Assembly (NCBI GenBank): GCA_013822765.1
Contig: PNKY01000001.1
Coordinates: forward strand, 1,178,001-1,242,000
Direction of reading: 5' to 3'
From: Rhodospirillum sp.
GTDB lineage: Bacteria; Pseudomonadota; Alphaproteobacteria; Dongiales; Dongiaceae
Length of the DNA stretch: 64,000 bases
The position numbers and the translations under genes are program-made. Shown one piece after another: positions 8,507 through 17,999 of this stretch (position 1 is the first letter of the stretch; each line of letters starts with the position of its first letter). A model generated the notes under the pieces. The model made no database searches and had not been told where the DNA came from. It worked only from the letters and a program-made list of their open reading frames with translations.

Positions 8507-9319
8507 ATGACAACGCGCTTTTCCCGGATCTTCCCCGGCAAGAAACCAGTGATTGCAATGGTTCACTTTGGTGCGCTGCCGGGCTCGCCGCTTCATGATT
8601 CCGGCGCCGGCCTGGATGGGCTGGTCGAGGGCGTCCGCAACGACCTGCGCGCGCTGCAGGCCGCGGGTGTAGACGCCGTCATGTTCGGCAACGAGAATGA
8701 CCGGCCGTACGAATTCAAGGTCGACACCGCCTCGACTGCGGCCATGGCCTACGCCATCGGCCAGGTGAAGCGCGAGATCACCGTTCCGTTCGGCGTCAAC
8801 GTGCTGTGGGACCCGATGAGCTCGGTGGCGCTCGCGGCCGCCACCGGCGCCAGCTTTATCCGCGAGATCCTGACCGGCACCTATGCCTCCGACATGGGGC
8901 CGTGGAATCCCGACGCTGGCGCAGCCATGCGCTATCGCGACCGCCTGGGGCGCAACGACCTCGCGATGTTCGATAACATCTCCGCCGAGTTCGCCTGGTC
9001 GCTGGATCAGCGCACCCTGCCCGACCGGGCGCGCAGCGCGGTGTTCTCCTCGATCCCCGATGCCATCCTGGTTTCCGGCATCATCACCGGCGAAGCGGCC
9101 GCGCTATCTGAGCTGGAGGCGGTGAAGAAGGTGCTGCCAGACACACCCGTGCTCGCCAACACCGGCGTCAAGCACGCGACCGTGGCGGACGTGCTGCGGG
9201 TCGCCGATGGTTGCATCGTCGGCACCGCGCTGAAGGTCGACGGCAACACCTGGAACGCGGTCGATCCGGAGCGCGCCAAGGAGTTCATGCGCCTGGCGCG
9301 CGCGGCGCGGGGGCCCTGA
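8507..9319 (+). CDS. BtpA/SgcQ family protein
   Basis: The 270-residue sequence matches the BtpA/SgcQ family pattern: IAMVHFGALPGSP near the N-terminus, VMFGNENDRPY, VPFGVNVLWDP and, near the end, DGCIVGTALKVDG. Members have a TIM-barrel-like fold. One was linked to photosystem I stability in cyanobacteria and SgcQ lies in a putative sugar operon of E. coli; no reaction is firmly known. Here it starts a three-gene run with an M42 peptidase and an FGGY kinase, facing a sugar ABC importer. This resembles the sgc-type context and suggests sugar-phosphate metabolism. The N-terminal ATG is 126 bases from the divergent nucleotidyltransferase start. Confidence 0.85.
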   Translation: MTTRFSRIFPGKKPVIAMVHFGALPGSPLHDSGAGLDGLVEGVRNDLRALQAAGVDAVMFGNENDRPYEFKVDTASTAAMAYAIGQVKREITVPFGVNVLWDPMSSVALAAATGASFIREILTGTYASDMGPWNPDAGAAMRYRDRLGRNDLAMFDNISAEFAWSLDQRTLPDRARSAVFSSIPDAILVSGIITGEAAALSELEAVKKVLPDTPVLANTGVKHATVADVLRVADGCIVGTALKVDGNTWNAVDPERAKEFMRLARAARGP

Positions 9320-9321
9320 TC

Positions 9322-10446
9322 ATGGCGAGAGCAACGAAAGGCGCGCAGGAGCGGCTGAAGGCGTGGCTCACCGCGCTGATGGCGGCCTCGGGCCTCAGCG
9401 GCCATGAAGGTCCGGTGCGTCGCCTGCTGGCCGGGCATCTCAAGGAACTCGGCATCGCCTCGCACAGCGACCGCATGGGCAACTTGATCGCGACCCTGCC
9501 GGGCGACAAGGCGCTGCCCTCGGTCATGCTGTTTGCGCACATGGATCAGCTCGGCCTGGTGGTGCGCAAGATCGAGGCGAACGGCCTGCTGCGGGTCGAG
9601 CGCGTCGGCGGCGTGCCGGAAAAGGCGCTGCCCTCGCAATCGGTGCGCGTGTCGGCCGGCAAGGGCAAGACCATTCCCGGCATCATCGCCAACAAGAGCC
9701 ACCACGCCACCCAGCCGGAGGAGAAATACAAGGTTCTGCCGTATTCCGACCTCTACATCGACTGCGGCTATCGCAGCGCCGCGGAGATCGCCGCCGCCGG
9801 CGTGGTGGTCGGTGCGCCGATCGTCTATGCGCCGAACGTGCTGGAGGTCGCCAACAACCGCATCGTCGGCACCTCGGTCGACGATCGCGCCGGTTGCGCC
9901 GTGATGCTGGAGGTCGCGCGCGCGCTGAAAGGCACTGCCAAGCGCCCGACCTTGCACCTGGTGTTCTCCGTGCAGGAGGAGTTCAACCTGCGCGGCGCGG
10001 TCACGGCGGCTCACGCGTTGAACCCTGACGTCGCGATCCAGCTCGACCTCATCCTCGCCACCGACACGCCCGACATGACGCAGCGTGGCGACGTGAAGCT
10101 CGGCGCCGGCCCCGGCATCAGCCTCTACAGCTTCCATGGCCGCGGCACCCTCAACGGCACCATTCCGCATCCGGCGCTGGTCGAGCTGTTCGAGAAGACG
10201 GCCGCCGCCGAGAAGATCACGCTGCAACGCAGCGCCCACATCGGCGCGCTCACGGACTCATCCTACGTGCAGGTCACCGGCATCGGCGTTGCTTGCATCG
10301 ATCTCGGCTTCCCGTGTCGCTATACTCATTCATCGCTTGAGATGTGCGACCTCGCCGACCTCGAAGGTTTGGCGCATCTGCTGACCGCCGGCATATCGCG
10401 CATCGACAGGAAATTCAGCCTCGACCGGGACCACTACCTCGAATGA
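9322..10446 (+). CDS. M42-family metallopeptidase (FrvX/glutamyl aminopeptidase-like)
   Basis: The 374-residue protein carries the M42 dinuclear metal ligands in order: AHMD near residue 74, SVDDRAG, VQEEF, an Asp in LATDTPD and His in RYTHSS. M42 enzymes are cytoplasmic aminopeptidases, and several are encoded inside sugar operons (frv, sgc), where their role is unclear. The ATG at 9322 lies two bases after the BtpA-like stop. Longer forms starting upstream overlap that gene and are rejected. The stop overlaps the next start as ATGA. Peptidase fold is secure; a sugar-related substrate is inferred from context only. Confidence 0.88.
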   Translation: MARATKGAQERLKAWLTALMAASGLSGHEGPVRRLLAGHLKELGIASHSDRMGNLIATLPGDKALPSVMLFAHMDQLGLVVRKIEANGLLRVERVGGVPEKALPSQSVRVSAGKGKTIPGIIANKSHHATQPEEKYKVLPYSDLYIDCGYRSAAEIAAAGVVVGAPIVYAPNVLEVANNRIVGTSVDDRAGCAVMLEVARALKGTAKRPTLHLVFSVQEEFNLRGAVTAAHALNPDVAIQLDLILATDTPDMTQRGDVKLGAGPGISLYSFHGRGTLNGTIPHPALVELFEKTAAAEKITLQRSAHIGALTDSSYVQVTGIGVACIDLGFPCRYTHSSLEMCDLADLEGLAHLLTAGISRIDRKFSLDRDHYLE

Positions 10447-11942
10447 AGCACTATCTTGGCGTCGATATTGGTACCTTCGAAACCAAGGGCGTCATCGTAG
10501 ACCAGGGCGGCCGGATCGTGGCGACGGCAGCCCGTCCGCACCAGATGCTGGTGCCGCAGCCGGGCTGGGCCGAACACCGTCCTGAGGAAGACTGGTGGGG
10601 CGACTTCGTGTTCGTCACGCGCAAGATGCTGGCGGACAGCCGGATCGCGCCATCCACCATCGCCGCCGTCGGCGCCAGCGCCATCGGCCCCTGCATGCTG
10701 CCGGTGGATGCGGACGGGGCGCCGCTGATGAACGGCGTGCTCTATGGCATCGACACGCGCGCAGCAGAAGAAATCGAAACGCTGACACAACGGATCGGCG
10801 TGGATCGGCTGATCGAGACATGCGGCAATGCGCTCACCTCGCAATCGGTTGGCCCCAAGATTCTCTGGCTCAAGAACAAGCGCCCTGACCTGTTCGCCAA
10901 GACGCACAAGATCCTGACCTCGACCACCTATCTCGTGCATCGTCTGACCGACCGCTTCGTGATCGATCACTATTCGGCCGGCAGCACCAGCCCGCTCTAT
11001 CTGCCCGACCGGCTGGCCTACAGCGATGAACTCGCCAGCGACATCGTCGCGCTGGACAAGCTGCCGGAGCCGGCCTGGACCACCGACATCGCCGGCACGG
11101 TGACGCAGCGCGCTGCCGACGAGACCGGGCTCGCCGCCGGCACGCCGGTGATCGTCGGCACCATCGATGCGGCAGCCGAGGCTCTCAGCGTCGGGGTGCT
11201 GAAGCCGGGCGACATGATGCTGATGTACGGTTCCACCATTTTCATCATCGAGATCACGCCCCAGCGCGTCGCCGACAGCCGTCTGTGGTATGCGCCCTGG
11301 CTGTTCCCGGGCCAGCACGCCTCGATGTCCGGGCTCGCCACCAGTGGCACGCTCACTCACTGGTTCCGCCAGCAGTTCGCGCGCGAGCTCGATCCCGACA
11401 CGGCGATCATCACCCTGACGCAAGAAGCGGAGAAGTCACCGCCGGGTTCGAAGGGGCTCGTCGTGTTGCCGTATTTCTCCGGCGAGCGGACGCCGATCCA
11501 CGATCCACAGGCCAAGGGCATGATCTTCGGCCTCAACCTGACGCACGAGCGCGGCGACCTGTTCCGCGCCCTGCTGGAAGGCATCGCCTGCGGCACCAAC
11601 CACATCTTCGAGACCTACGCCGACGTTGGGCAGGAGCCGGCGAAGATCTTCGCCGTTGGCGGCGGCACCAAGAACCGCGTGTGGGCCCAGGCGACCTCCG
11701 ACATCTCCGGCCGCGCGCAGATCGTGCGCGAGAAGACCATCGGCGCCAGCTATGGCGATGCATTCCTCGCCGCGATGGCGGTGGGCGATGCCAAGGCCGC
11801 CGACATCGAGCAGTGGAACCCGGTCGCGACCACCTTTGCCCCTGACCCGGCGCTGCACGATCACTACGCCAAGCTCTACCGGATCTTCCGCGATCTCTAT
11901 CCCGCCACGCGCGGCGGCATGGCCGCGCTCGACTCTATTTGA
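10443..11942 (+). CDS. FGGY-family carbohydrate kinase
   Basis: The 499-residue protein starts with the phosphate-binding strand YLGVDIGTFETKGVIVD and has the FGGY kinase core, including GTIDAAAEALSVG and the adenosine-region glycines in VGGGTKNRVWAQ. Such kinases phosphorylate sugars or polyols (xylulose, ribulose, glycerol, erythritol) with ATP. The start overlaps the M42 peptidase stop as ATGA. The 3' end overlaps the convergent permease gene by 8 bases. Together with the importer it makes a complete uptake-and-phosphorylation route for one unknown sugar. Xylulokinase-like by general pattern, but specificity cannot be read. Confidence 0.9.
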   Translation: MKHYLGVDIGTFETKGVIVDQGGRIVATAARPHQMLVPQPGWAEHRPEEDWWGDFVFVTRKMLADSRIAPSTIAAVGASAIGPCMLPVDADGAPLMNGVLYGIDTRAAEEIETLTQRIGVDRLIETCGNALTSQSVGPKILWLKNKRPDLFAKTHKILTSTTYLVHRLTDRFVIDHYSAGSTSPLYLPDRLAYSDELASDIVALDKLPEPAWTTDIAGTVTQRAADETGLAAGTPVIVGTIDAAAEALSVGVLKPGDMMLMYGSTIFIIEITPQRVADSRLWYAPWLFPGQHASMSGLATSGTLTHWFRQQFARELDPDTAIITLTQEAEKSPPGSKGLVVLPYFSGERTPIHDPQAKGMIFGLNLTHERGDLFRALLEGIACGTNHIFETYADVGQEPAKIFAVGGGTKNRVWAQATSDISGRAQIVREKTIGASYGDAFLAAMAVGDAKAADIEQWNPVATTFAPDPALHDHYAKLYRIFRDLYPATRGGMAALDSI

Positions 11943-12825
11943 CCGAGCCGGCCGTCAGCCCCTTCACGATATAGCGCTCCAGGAACACGCCGATCACGAT
12001 CAGCGGCGCGATCGCGGCGGCGGAGAGGGCGGCCATCGACCACCAGCTGATGCCTTGCGAGCCGGTCTGGCTCGCCACCATGACCGGCAGCGTCTTGGCA
12101 TTGGTGCTGGTGAGCAGCGCCGCAAAGAAATACTCGTTCCAGCACAGGATGACGGAGAGGATGAAGGCCGCGACCATGCCGGGCAGGGCGATCGGCAGCA
12201 CGATCCGCAGGTACGCGCCCCACACCGAGCAGCCGTCGACCAGCGCCGCCTGTTCCAGCTCCAGTGGAATGGTGTCGAACTGGTCGCGCATGATCCAGAT
12301 GGCGATCGGCAGCACTGTCAGCGTATAGAGCAGGATGAGGCCGATGCGGGTGTCGAGCAGCGCCAGTTCCTTGTAGAGCACCAGGAACGGCATCGCGAGC
12401 ACCACCGGCGGCAGGATCAGCTGCGACAGGAAGAAGAACGAGATGTCCTTGTTCTGCATCGGCCCGAACTTGTAGGTGAAGCGGCTGAGCCCGTAGGCCG
12501 CGCACGAGCCGATCAGGACCGCCAACGCGGAAGCGCTGATCGAGGCGATGACGCTGTTCTCGAACCGCTTCAGGAACTCCTCGCGCACGGTCGAGGTCTC
12601 GAAGATGGTGTCGGGCGACAGGCCGAGGGAGCGCCAGCCCTTCCAGTCCGGCACGAAATCGATCCATGGCAGCAGGTGGCCCTGCGTGACATTGACCGCG
12701 GTCTTGAACGAGGTCGAGAAGGTCCAATAGATCGGGAACAGGCAGATGAAGGCCCACAGGATCAGCAGCCCGTAAGTGATGATCTTGGTCGGATAATGGT
12801 GCGCGCTGAGGCTCCGGGTCGCCAT
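11935..12825 (-). CDS. Sugar ABC importer, permease (MalG type)
   Basis: This 296-residue membrane protein has about six hydrophobic spans and the EAA loop near residue 195 (EQAALVDGCSVWGAYLRIVL) that contacts the ATPase. It belongs to the CUT1 carbohydrate-uptake permeases. It is the last gene of the importer operon, one base after the stop of its partner permease. The C-terminus ending in ERYIVKGLTAGSVK is typical of MalG-like subunits. The substrate is unknown but most likely shared with the convergent FGGY kinase set. Confidence 0.93.
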   Translation of the reverse strand: MATRSLSAHHYPTKIITYGLLILWAFICLFPIYWTFSTSFKTAVNVTQGHLLPWIDFVPDWKGWRSLGLSPDTIFETSTVREEFLKRFENSVIASISASALAVLIGSCAAYGLSRFTYKFGPMQNKDISFFFLSQLILPPVVLAMPFLVLYKELALLDTRIGLILLYTLTVLPIAIWIMRDQFDTIPLELEQAALVDGCSVWGAYLRIVLPIALPGMVAAFILSVILCWNEYFFAALLTSTNAKTLPVMVASQTGSQGISWWSMAALSAAAIAPLIVIGVFLERYIVKGLTAGSVK

Positions 12826-12826
12826 G

Positions 12827-13978
12827 TCAGTTGATCTTTCTCATCCAGCGACTGACGAAATTCAGCAGCAGGGTCACGAAGATGATGATGATAACCAGGT
12901 AGAACTCGGCCAGCATGGTGCCGTAGCCGACATTCGAGCGGTCACGATACTCGCGGAAGATGAAGGACGACACCGTGTCGGTCGCGCCGCCTGGGCCGCC
13001 CGACGTCACGTTGATGACGATGTCCGCCAGCTTCAGCTGGAAGATGATGCGCAGCACCACCGCGGTTACGCTGACCGGCAGCATGATCGGGAAGGTGATC
13101 TGCCAGAACGACTGCCACTTGTTGGCGCCGTCGACCTTGGCCGCCTCCGACAGCTCCTTGGGCAGCGCCTGCAATCCCGCCAGCAGCATGATCATGATGA
13201 AGGGGATCCACACCCAGGCATCCATGAGAGCGATCGAGAACTTGGCGATCCAGGGCGAGGTGAAGAAGGCCGGGTTGTCCCAGCCCAGCTCCCGCGCCAG
13301 CCGGGAGACCGGGCCGAAGCGGTATTCCATCAGCGACTTGCCGATCATCCAGCTGACCGCGACCGGGCTCAGCATGAACGGCAGCAGGAACGCCACCCGG
13401 AAGAACTTGCGCGCCTTGATGTCGGCGTTCAGCAGCAGGGCGAGGCCGAAGGCCATGGCGTACTGCACCAGCACAGCGGCGACGTAGAACACCATGTTGC
13501 CGAGCGCGTTCCAGTAGTACGCGTCGTTGAACAAGTCGTAGAGATTCTTGAGCCCGCTGAAGCGCCGGCCCTCGAACGAGGACAGGTTCCAGTCGGTGAA
13601 GGCGATGTAGAGCCCGAAGAAGGTCGGGAAGATCACCATCGCGACGGTGAACAGCACCGCCGGCAGCACGAACAGGCTCCGGTGGCCCGCGGCGCCGCGC
13701 ATCCGCACCAGCCCGAAGCCGAGCGCGATGCCCCACAGCACATAGGCATAGGCAATCGGCCGCCAGTTCTCGAAGCCCCAGGAGATGATGCCGAGATCGA
13801 ACGCCAGCTGGATCAGCACCACCGCCGCGAAGCCCATGGTCGCGAGAGTGATGATGCGCTTGCCGTCCTCGACCCGCTCCGGCGAGACGCTGGCGGTCAC
13901 CGCCTCCGCTTGCGTGACGGCGGAGAGGGCCGCCCGGGAGGGCATCGGTGCCGTTGGCGTGTCTACGGTTTCAGCCAT
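12827..13978 (-). CDS. Sugar ABC importer, permease (MalF type)
   Basis: The 383-residue permease carries the EAA loop (SEAAKVDGANKWQSFWQITF) and has extra N-terminal hydrophobic segments, longer than most MalF-like subunits of this class (about 300). I chose ATG 13978 (MAETVDTPTA); the frame is open further upstream to 14047, but that part contains the terminator hairpin region and looks non-coding. It pairs with the MalG-like permease one base downstream. A strong hairpin with a T-run lies in the gap between the binding-protein gene and this gene, which should lower permease expression. Confidence 0.9.
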   Translation of the reverse strand: MAETVDTPTAPMPSRAALSAVTQAEAVTASVSPERVEDGKRIITLATMGFAAVVLIQLAFDLGIISWGFENWRPIAYAYVLWGIALGFGLVRMRGAAGHRSLFVLPAVLFTVAMVIFPTFFGLYIAFTDWNLSSFEGRRFSGLKNLYDLFNDAYYWNALGNMVFYVAAVLVQYAMAFGLALLLNADIKARKFFRVAFLLPFMLSPVAVSWMIGKSLMEYRFGPVSRLARELGWDNPAFFTSPWIAKFSIALMDAWVWIPFIMIMLLAGLQALPKELSEAAKVDGANKWQSFWQITFPIMLPVSVTAVVLRIIFQLKLADIVINVTSGGPGGATDTVSSFIFREYRDRSNVGYGTMLAEFYLVIIIIFVTLLLNFVSRWMRKIN

Positions 13979-14014
13979 GTCGCGACGATACTGGGAAGGA
14001 CCTGGGGTTTCTAC

Positions 14015-14051
14015 AAAAAGGAAACTGGTGGCGCCTTGCGACGCCACCAGT
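14015..14051 (-). terminator. Rho-independent-type hairpin between binding-protein and permease genes
   Basis: On the minus strand a perfect 10-bp stem (arms at 14042-14051 and 14024-14033, ACTGGTGGCG) closes an 8-base loop. It is followed after four bases by TTTTT (A-run at 14015-14019 on the plus strand). It lies just after the binding-protein stop (14086) and before the permease start (13978). It should stop a share of transcripts and so favour binding protein over permeases. Confidence 0.75.
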
Positions 14052-14085
14052 CGATTGAGAACGCGTGTCTACAACGTCCCCAGCC

Positions 14086-15720
14086 TCAGAGGCCGAGCGA
14101 GGCCTTGTAGAGCGCGATCTGCTTGTCGCGCCCGATCTCGTCGGTGATCTTCTCCCAGGCCGCGGCGATCTTGTCCGCCCCGGTCTGGGCATCCGAGCCG
14201 CCGGCCCAGATCTTGGAGAGCTCATCCTCGGCCACGCTGTAGTACTGGAAGATGCCGGGGATGCGCGGTTCGATCGCCGCGTTCGGATGGTTGTAGGAGT
14301 TGGCTTCGGAATCCAGGTACGACTTGATGAAAGCCTCGTCGTAGCCGGCGCCGACCCACTCCTGAATGTTGAAGTGGCTGTTGCGATAGGGCTGGAAGCC
14401 CGACGGATAGGCCGCCGTCCACAGCGAGAGGTCCTTGCCGCCGAGATGCGCGGCCGCCGACCACGCCGCCTTCTGCTTCTTGGAATCGCTGTCGACGCGC
14501 GCCATCACGTACACGCCCCAGCCGATATAGGCCATGTTGGGCGCGTAGTTCGGGCCGCTCGCCAGCGTGTCCCACTTGCCGGCCTTCGAGTTGTAGACAT
14601 CGTCCGAGCCCGGCAGGATCGAGAAGCCGCAGACATCGCCGATGACCGAGCTGTCGTTGGTCTTGACGTTGGAGCCGATATCGCCCCACCAGGACAGCAT
14701 GGAGCCGGTGCCTGCCAGGAACTGCTGGAAGCCGGTGGTGCCGGGGTCGGCGTTGAGCTGGTCGGCCGGCTCCGAGGGCAGCGCGTCGATCACGTCCTGG
14801 ATCGCGCGGACCCAGGCCGGGTTGTTGACGCGCGGCTTCATGGTGTCGGGATCGAACAGCCACGCCTTGTCGTCCGGATGCTTGGCATAGGCGGTGGCAC
14901 GGCTGCCGAGGAAATAGAAACCGAAGCCGCCCCAACCCTTGATTGGGTCAAGATAGCCATAGGCGTCCTGGCCGGCGACCTGCTTGCCCTTCAGGAACTT
15001 GGTGACTTCCTGGACCTGCTGCCAGGTCTTCGGCACGCCCCAGTCGCCCTTGTGCCCTTCGGACTTCCAGGCTTCCGCGAGTGCGGCGTCGGAGAAGTAA
15101 TCGGTGCGATAGTTGAAGGTGTGGCAGTCGCCGTCGATCGAGATGCGATAGGTCTTGCCATCCCAGGTGCCGACCGGCGCCTTCAGGTAGCCGACATAGT
15201 CGTCCATCTCGATCTGCTGCTTGACCCAATCCGGCATGACCGAGGCGAGGCCCTTACCGCAGACATCGCCTTCGAATGGCGCGCCCATCTCGATCACGTC
15301 GAAGTCGACGGTGCCGGTGGCGATCGCCTGCTGCAGGCGCCCGTTGTAGTCGGCCTGCGCCAGGTCGATCCAGTTGATCTTGGCGCCGGTGTAGGCCTCC
15401 CACGGTTTCAGGAAGCCGCGGAACAGCAGGTTATGAAGGTTCTGGTTATTGAGCCCCATGAAGGTCAGCTCAACGCCCTTGAACTCGCCGGCCTGGACGG
15501 TCGACTTGGTCGAGCCGAGGCACAGCTCGCCGACCTTCTGCCAATCGGCATCCGTCGGCGATCCCTTGTTCACGCCCGGGATCTGCAGCAGGTCCGCGCG
15601 CAGATCGGCGCGCGCCGGCTTCGGCAGCGCGCTCACGCCCGTGACACCGAGCGCCGCGGCGGCAGCGCCGCCCTTCAGCACAGTGCGACGGGTAAGCAGA
15701 TTGAAGAGCTCGACTTTCAT
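14086..15720 (-). CDS. Tat-exported sugar ABC importer, substrate-binding protein
   Basis: The 544-residue protein starts with a twin-arginine signal (TRRTVLKGG at 10-18), then a hydrophobic stretch and an Ala-rich cleavage region near PKPARA, so folded export by Tat is likely. The rest has the pattern of extracellular solute-binding proteins family 1, longer than the usual 400-440 residues. ATG 15720 is backed by a GGGAGG ribosome site; the longer open frame to 15822 lacks one. Its own sigma70-like promoter lies about 130 bases upstream. It delivers an unknown sugar to the two permeases downstream. Tat export might point to a bound cofactor or metal, but this is inference. Confidence 0.9.
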   Translation of the reverse strand: MKVELFNLLTRRTVLKGGAAAAALGVTGVSALPKPARADLRADLLQIPGVNKGSPTDADWQKVGELCLGSTKSTVQAGEFKGVELTFMGLNNQNLHNLLFRGFLKPWEAYTGAKINWIDLAQADYNGRLQQAIATGTVDFDVIEMGAPFEGDVCGKGLASVMPDWVKQQIEMDDYVGYLKAPVGTWDGKTYRISIDGDCHTFNYRTDYFSDAALAEAWKSEGHKGDWGVPKTWQQVQEVTKFLKGKQVAGQDAYGYLDPIKGWGGFGFYFLGSRATAYAKHPDDKAWLFDPDTMKPRVNNPAWVRAIQDVIDALPSEPADQLNADPGTTGFQQFLAGTGSMLSWWGDIGSNVKTNDSSVIGDVCGFSILPGSDDVYNSKAGKWDTLASGPNYAPNMAYIGWGVYVMARVDSDSKKQKAAWSAAAHLGGKDLSLWTAAYPSGFQPYRNSHFNIQEWVGAGYDEAFIKSYLDSEANSYNHPNAAIEPRIPGIFQYYSVAEDELSKIWAGGSDAQTGADKIAAAWEKITDEIGRDKQIALYKASLGL

Positions 15721-15848
15721 TTGGTTTTTCCTCCCCTTGGCGCCCGTGCGATGAAACGTTGTACCGGCTGGGCTCGGATCGTGACCGCGAGTGACTTTGG
15801 CTCTCGCGGTCCCCCGGCACAACTTCTTGTTTGAAGGACGCAGCGCAA

Positions 15849-15877
15849 AGTATGCAAACCGCGGATAAGCTTGTCAA
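15849..15877 (-). promoter_or_regulatory. Sigma70-type promoter for the importer binding-protein gene
   Basis: On the minus strand TTGACA (15872-15877), a 17-base spacer and CATACT (15849-15854) form a near-consensus promoter; the -10 matches four of six bases. Transcription would start near 15842, leaving a leader of about 120 bases before the ATG at 15720. It lies downstream of the ATPase gene, so the binding protein and permeases can be expressed apart from the ATPase. Confidence 0.65.
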
Positions 15878-15916
15878 TTAAGCGCCGGTTGCGAAGCCGT
15901 GAGCCGCCGTCACAAG

Positions 15917-15928
15917 GCTGTGCACAGC
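15917..15928. promoter_or_regulatory. 12-bp perfect palindrome, possible operator
   Basis: GCTGTGCACAGC is a perfect palindrome about 40 bases upstream of the TTGACA of the binding-protein promoter. Its position suits an activator or a repressor site. No cognate regulator is encoded next to it, so this is only a candidate. Confidence 0.3.
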
Positions 15929-15968
15929 GTCAAATGGTTCGCGGGCTTGGTTCGCAGCTGCAGCGCCG

Positions 15969-17030
<1,062 letters not shown>

Positions 17031-17117
17031 GAATTACGCCTCCGTGGTGTTCTTTTTGATGCCCTGAATTTGGAGCGGCAACACTAAGCCAAGGAGTCCG
17101 GCCCGTCGAGAGGGGCG

Positions 17118-17999
17118 CTAGGCCGCCTCGGCCGCGCTTTGCCCGGGCAAGACCAGGCAGGGGACCGGCGCATAGTGCAGGATCTTGGCGGCATTCGAGC
17201 CGAGGAACACGCGCAGCAGCGGGCCAAGGTTGCTCGACCCGACCGCGACGATCTCGCCGTCTTTCCACGGCACCGATCCGAACGCTGCCTTCCAGGTCTT
17301 GCCGTCGGCAATGGCGGAAGTCGCCGGCGGCTTGGGCGGCAACGCGGCGATGAGGGCCTTGTGGCCGCTGGTCGCTTGCCGGCGCAGCTGGTTGGCCACC
17401 ATGTCCTCCGCGCGATAGCCGGCGCCGGTCGGATACATCTGCCGGTCGCGCACCACGAAGGTCAGCAGCCGCAGCGGCGCCTGCAGCGTGGCGCAGAAAG
17501 CGTGCGCGGCGCTCGCCGTCCGCAGGGACTCCGGCGTCGCGGAAACCGCGCAGGTGATGCGGCTGACCTTCGCCTTGCTGGACGGCGCAAAGCCACGCGG
17601 CGCCAGCGCGACGGGCACGGGCGCGCTATGCAGGACGCCGGCGGTGACTCCCCCTTCCAGGAGCCCGCCGCGCGCCGCGCCCAGTACGATGCAACCCACG
17701 CCGATGTCCTGCGCCGTTTCGAACAACCCCTGGCGGACCGACGGCGCCGACCGCGACATGAACTCGGCGGGCGCCAGCTTGCCGACCTGAGCGCGCGCCT
17801 TGTCGAGCGTTTTCCTCGCATGCTGCTCCAGGAACCCGGCATATTCCGCATCGACCCGCGCCATCGACGGATGGCCCCAGGTCTCCGGCACGATCGTGCA
17901 GACAACCAGGCCGCCGCCGCTCGCGCGCGCCAGCAGGATACCGAGCGCAAGCGCTTCGCGTCCGCCCTGGTCGGCGGAAAATCCGACCAGGTACTTCAT
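17118..17999 (-). CDS. Tandem universal stress (UspA-like) protein
   Basis: The 293-residue protein has two UspA-like halves. The first starts MKYLVGFSADQGG and contains GCIVLGAARGG; the second ends with IVAVGSSNLGP, an ATP-loop-like Gly/Ser pattern and APVPCLVLP. Tandem UspA proteins bind ATP or AMP and often tune the activity of partner proteins. Its ATG overlaps the stop of the amino acid permease gene (ATGA), so the two are translationally coupled. A Usp domain next to an APC transporter is a recurring pairing in which the Usp protein may modulate transport; that role is inferred here. Confidence 0.85.
   Translation of the reverse strand: MKYLVGFSADQGGREALALGILLARASGGGLVVCTIVPETWGHPSMARVDAEYAGFLEQHARKTLDKARAQVGKLAPAEFMSRSAPSVRQGLFETAQDIGVGCIVLGAARGGLLEGGVTAGVLHSAPVPVALAPRGFAPSSKAKVSRITCAVSATPESLRTASAAHAFCATLQAPLRLLTFVVRDRQMYPTGAGYRAEDMVANQLRRQATSGHKALIAALPPKPPATSAIADGKTWKAAFGSVPWKDGEIVAVGSSNLGPLLRVFLGSNAAKILHYAPVPCLVLPGQSAAEAA

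Noticed and set aside
12824-14110. 428-codon plus-strand frame opposite the first importer permease
   Set aside because: Antisense shadow rich in Asp/His/Arg/Gln; the minus-strand permease has membrane spans and an EAA loop.
14065-15834. 589-codon plus-strand frame opposite the binding protein
   Set aside because: The minus-strand gene has a Tat signal and receptor fold; the plus frame has no recognisable pattern.
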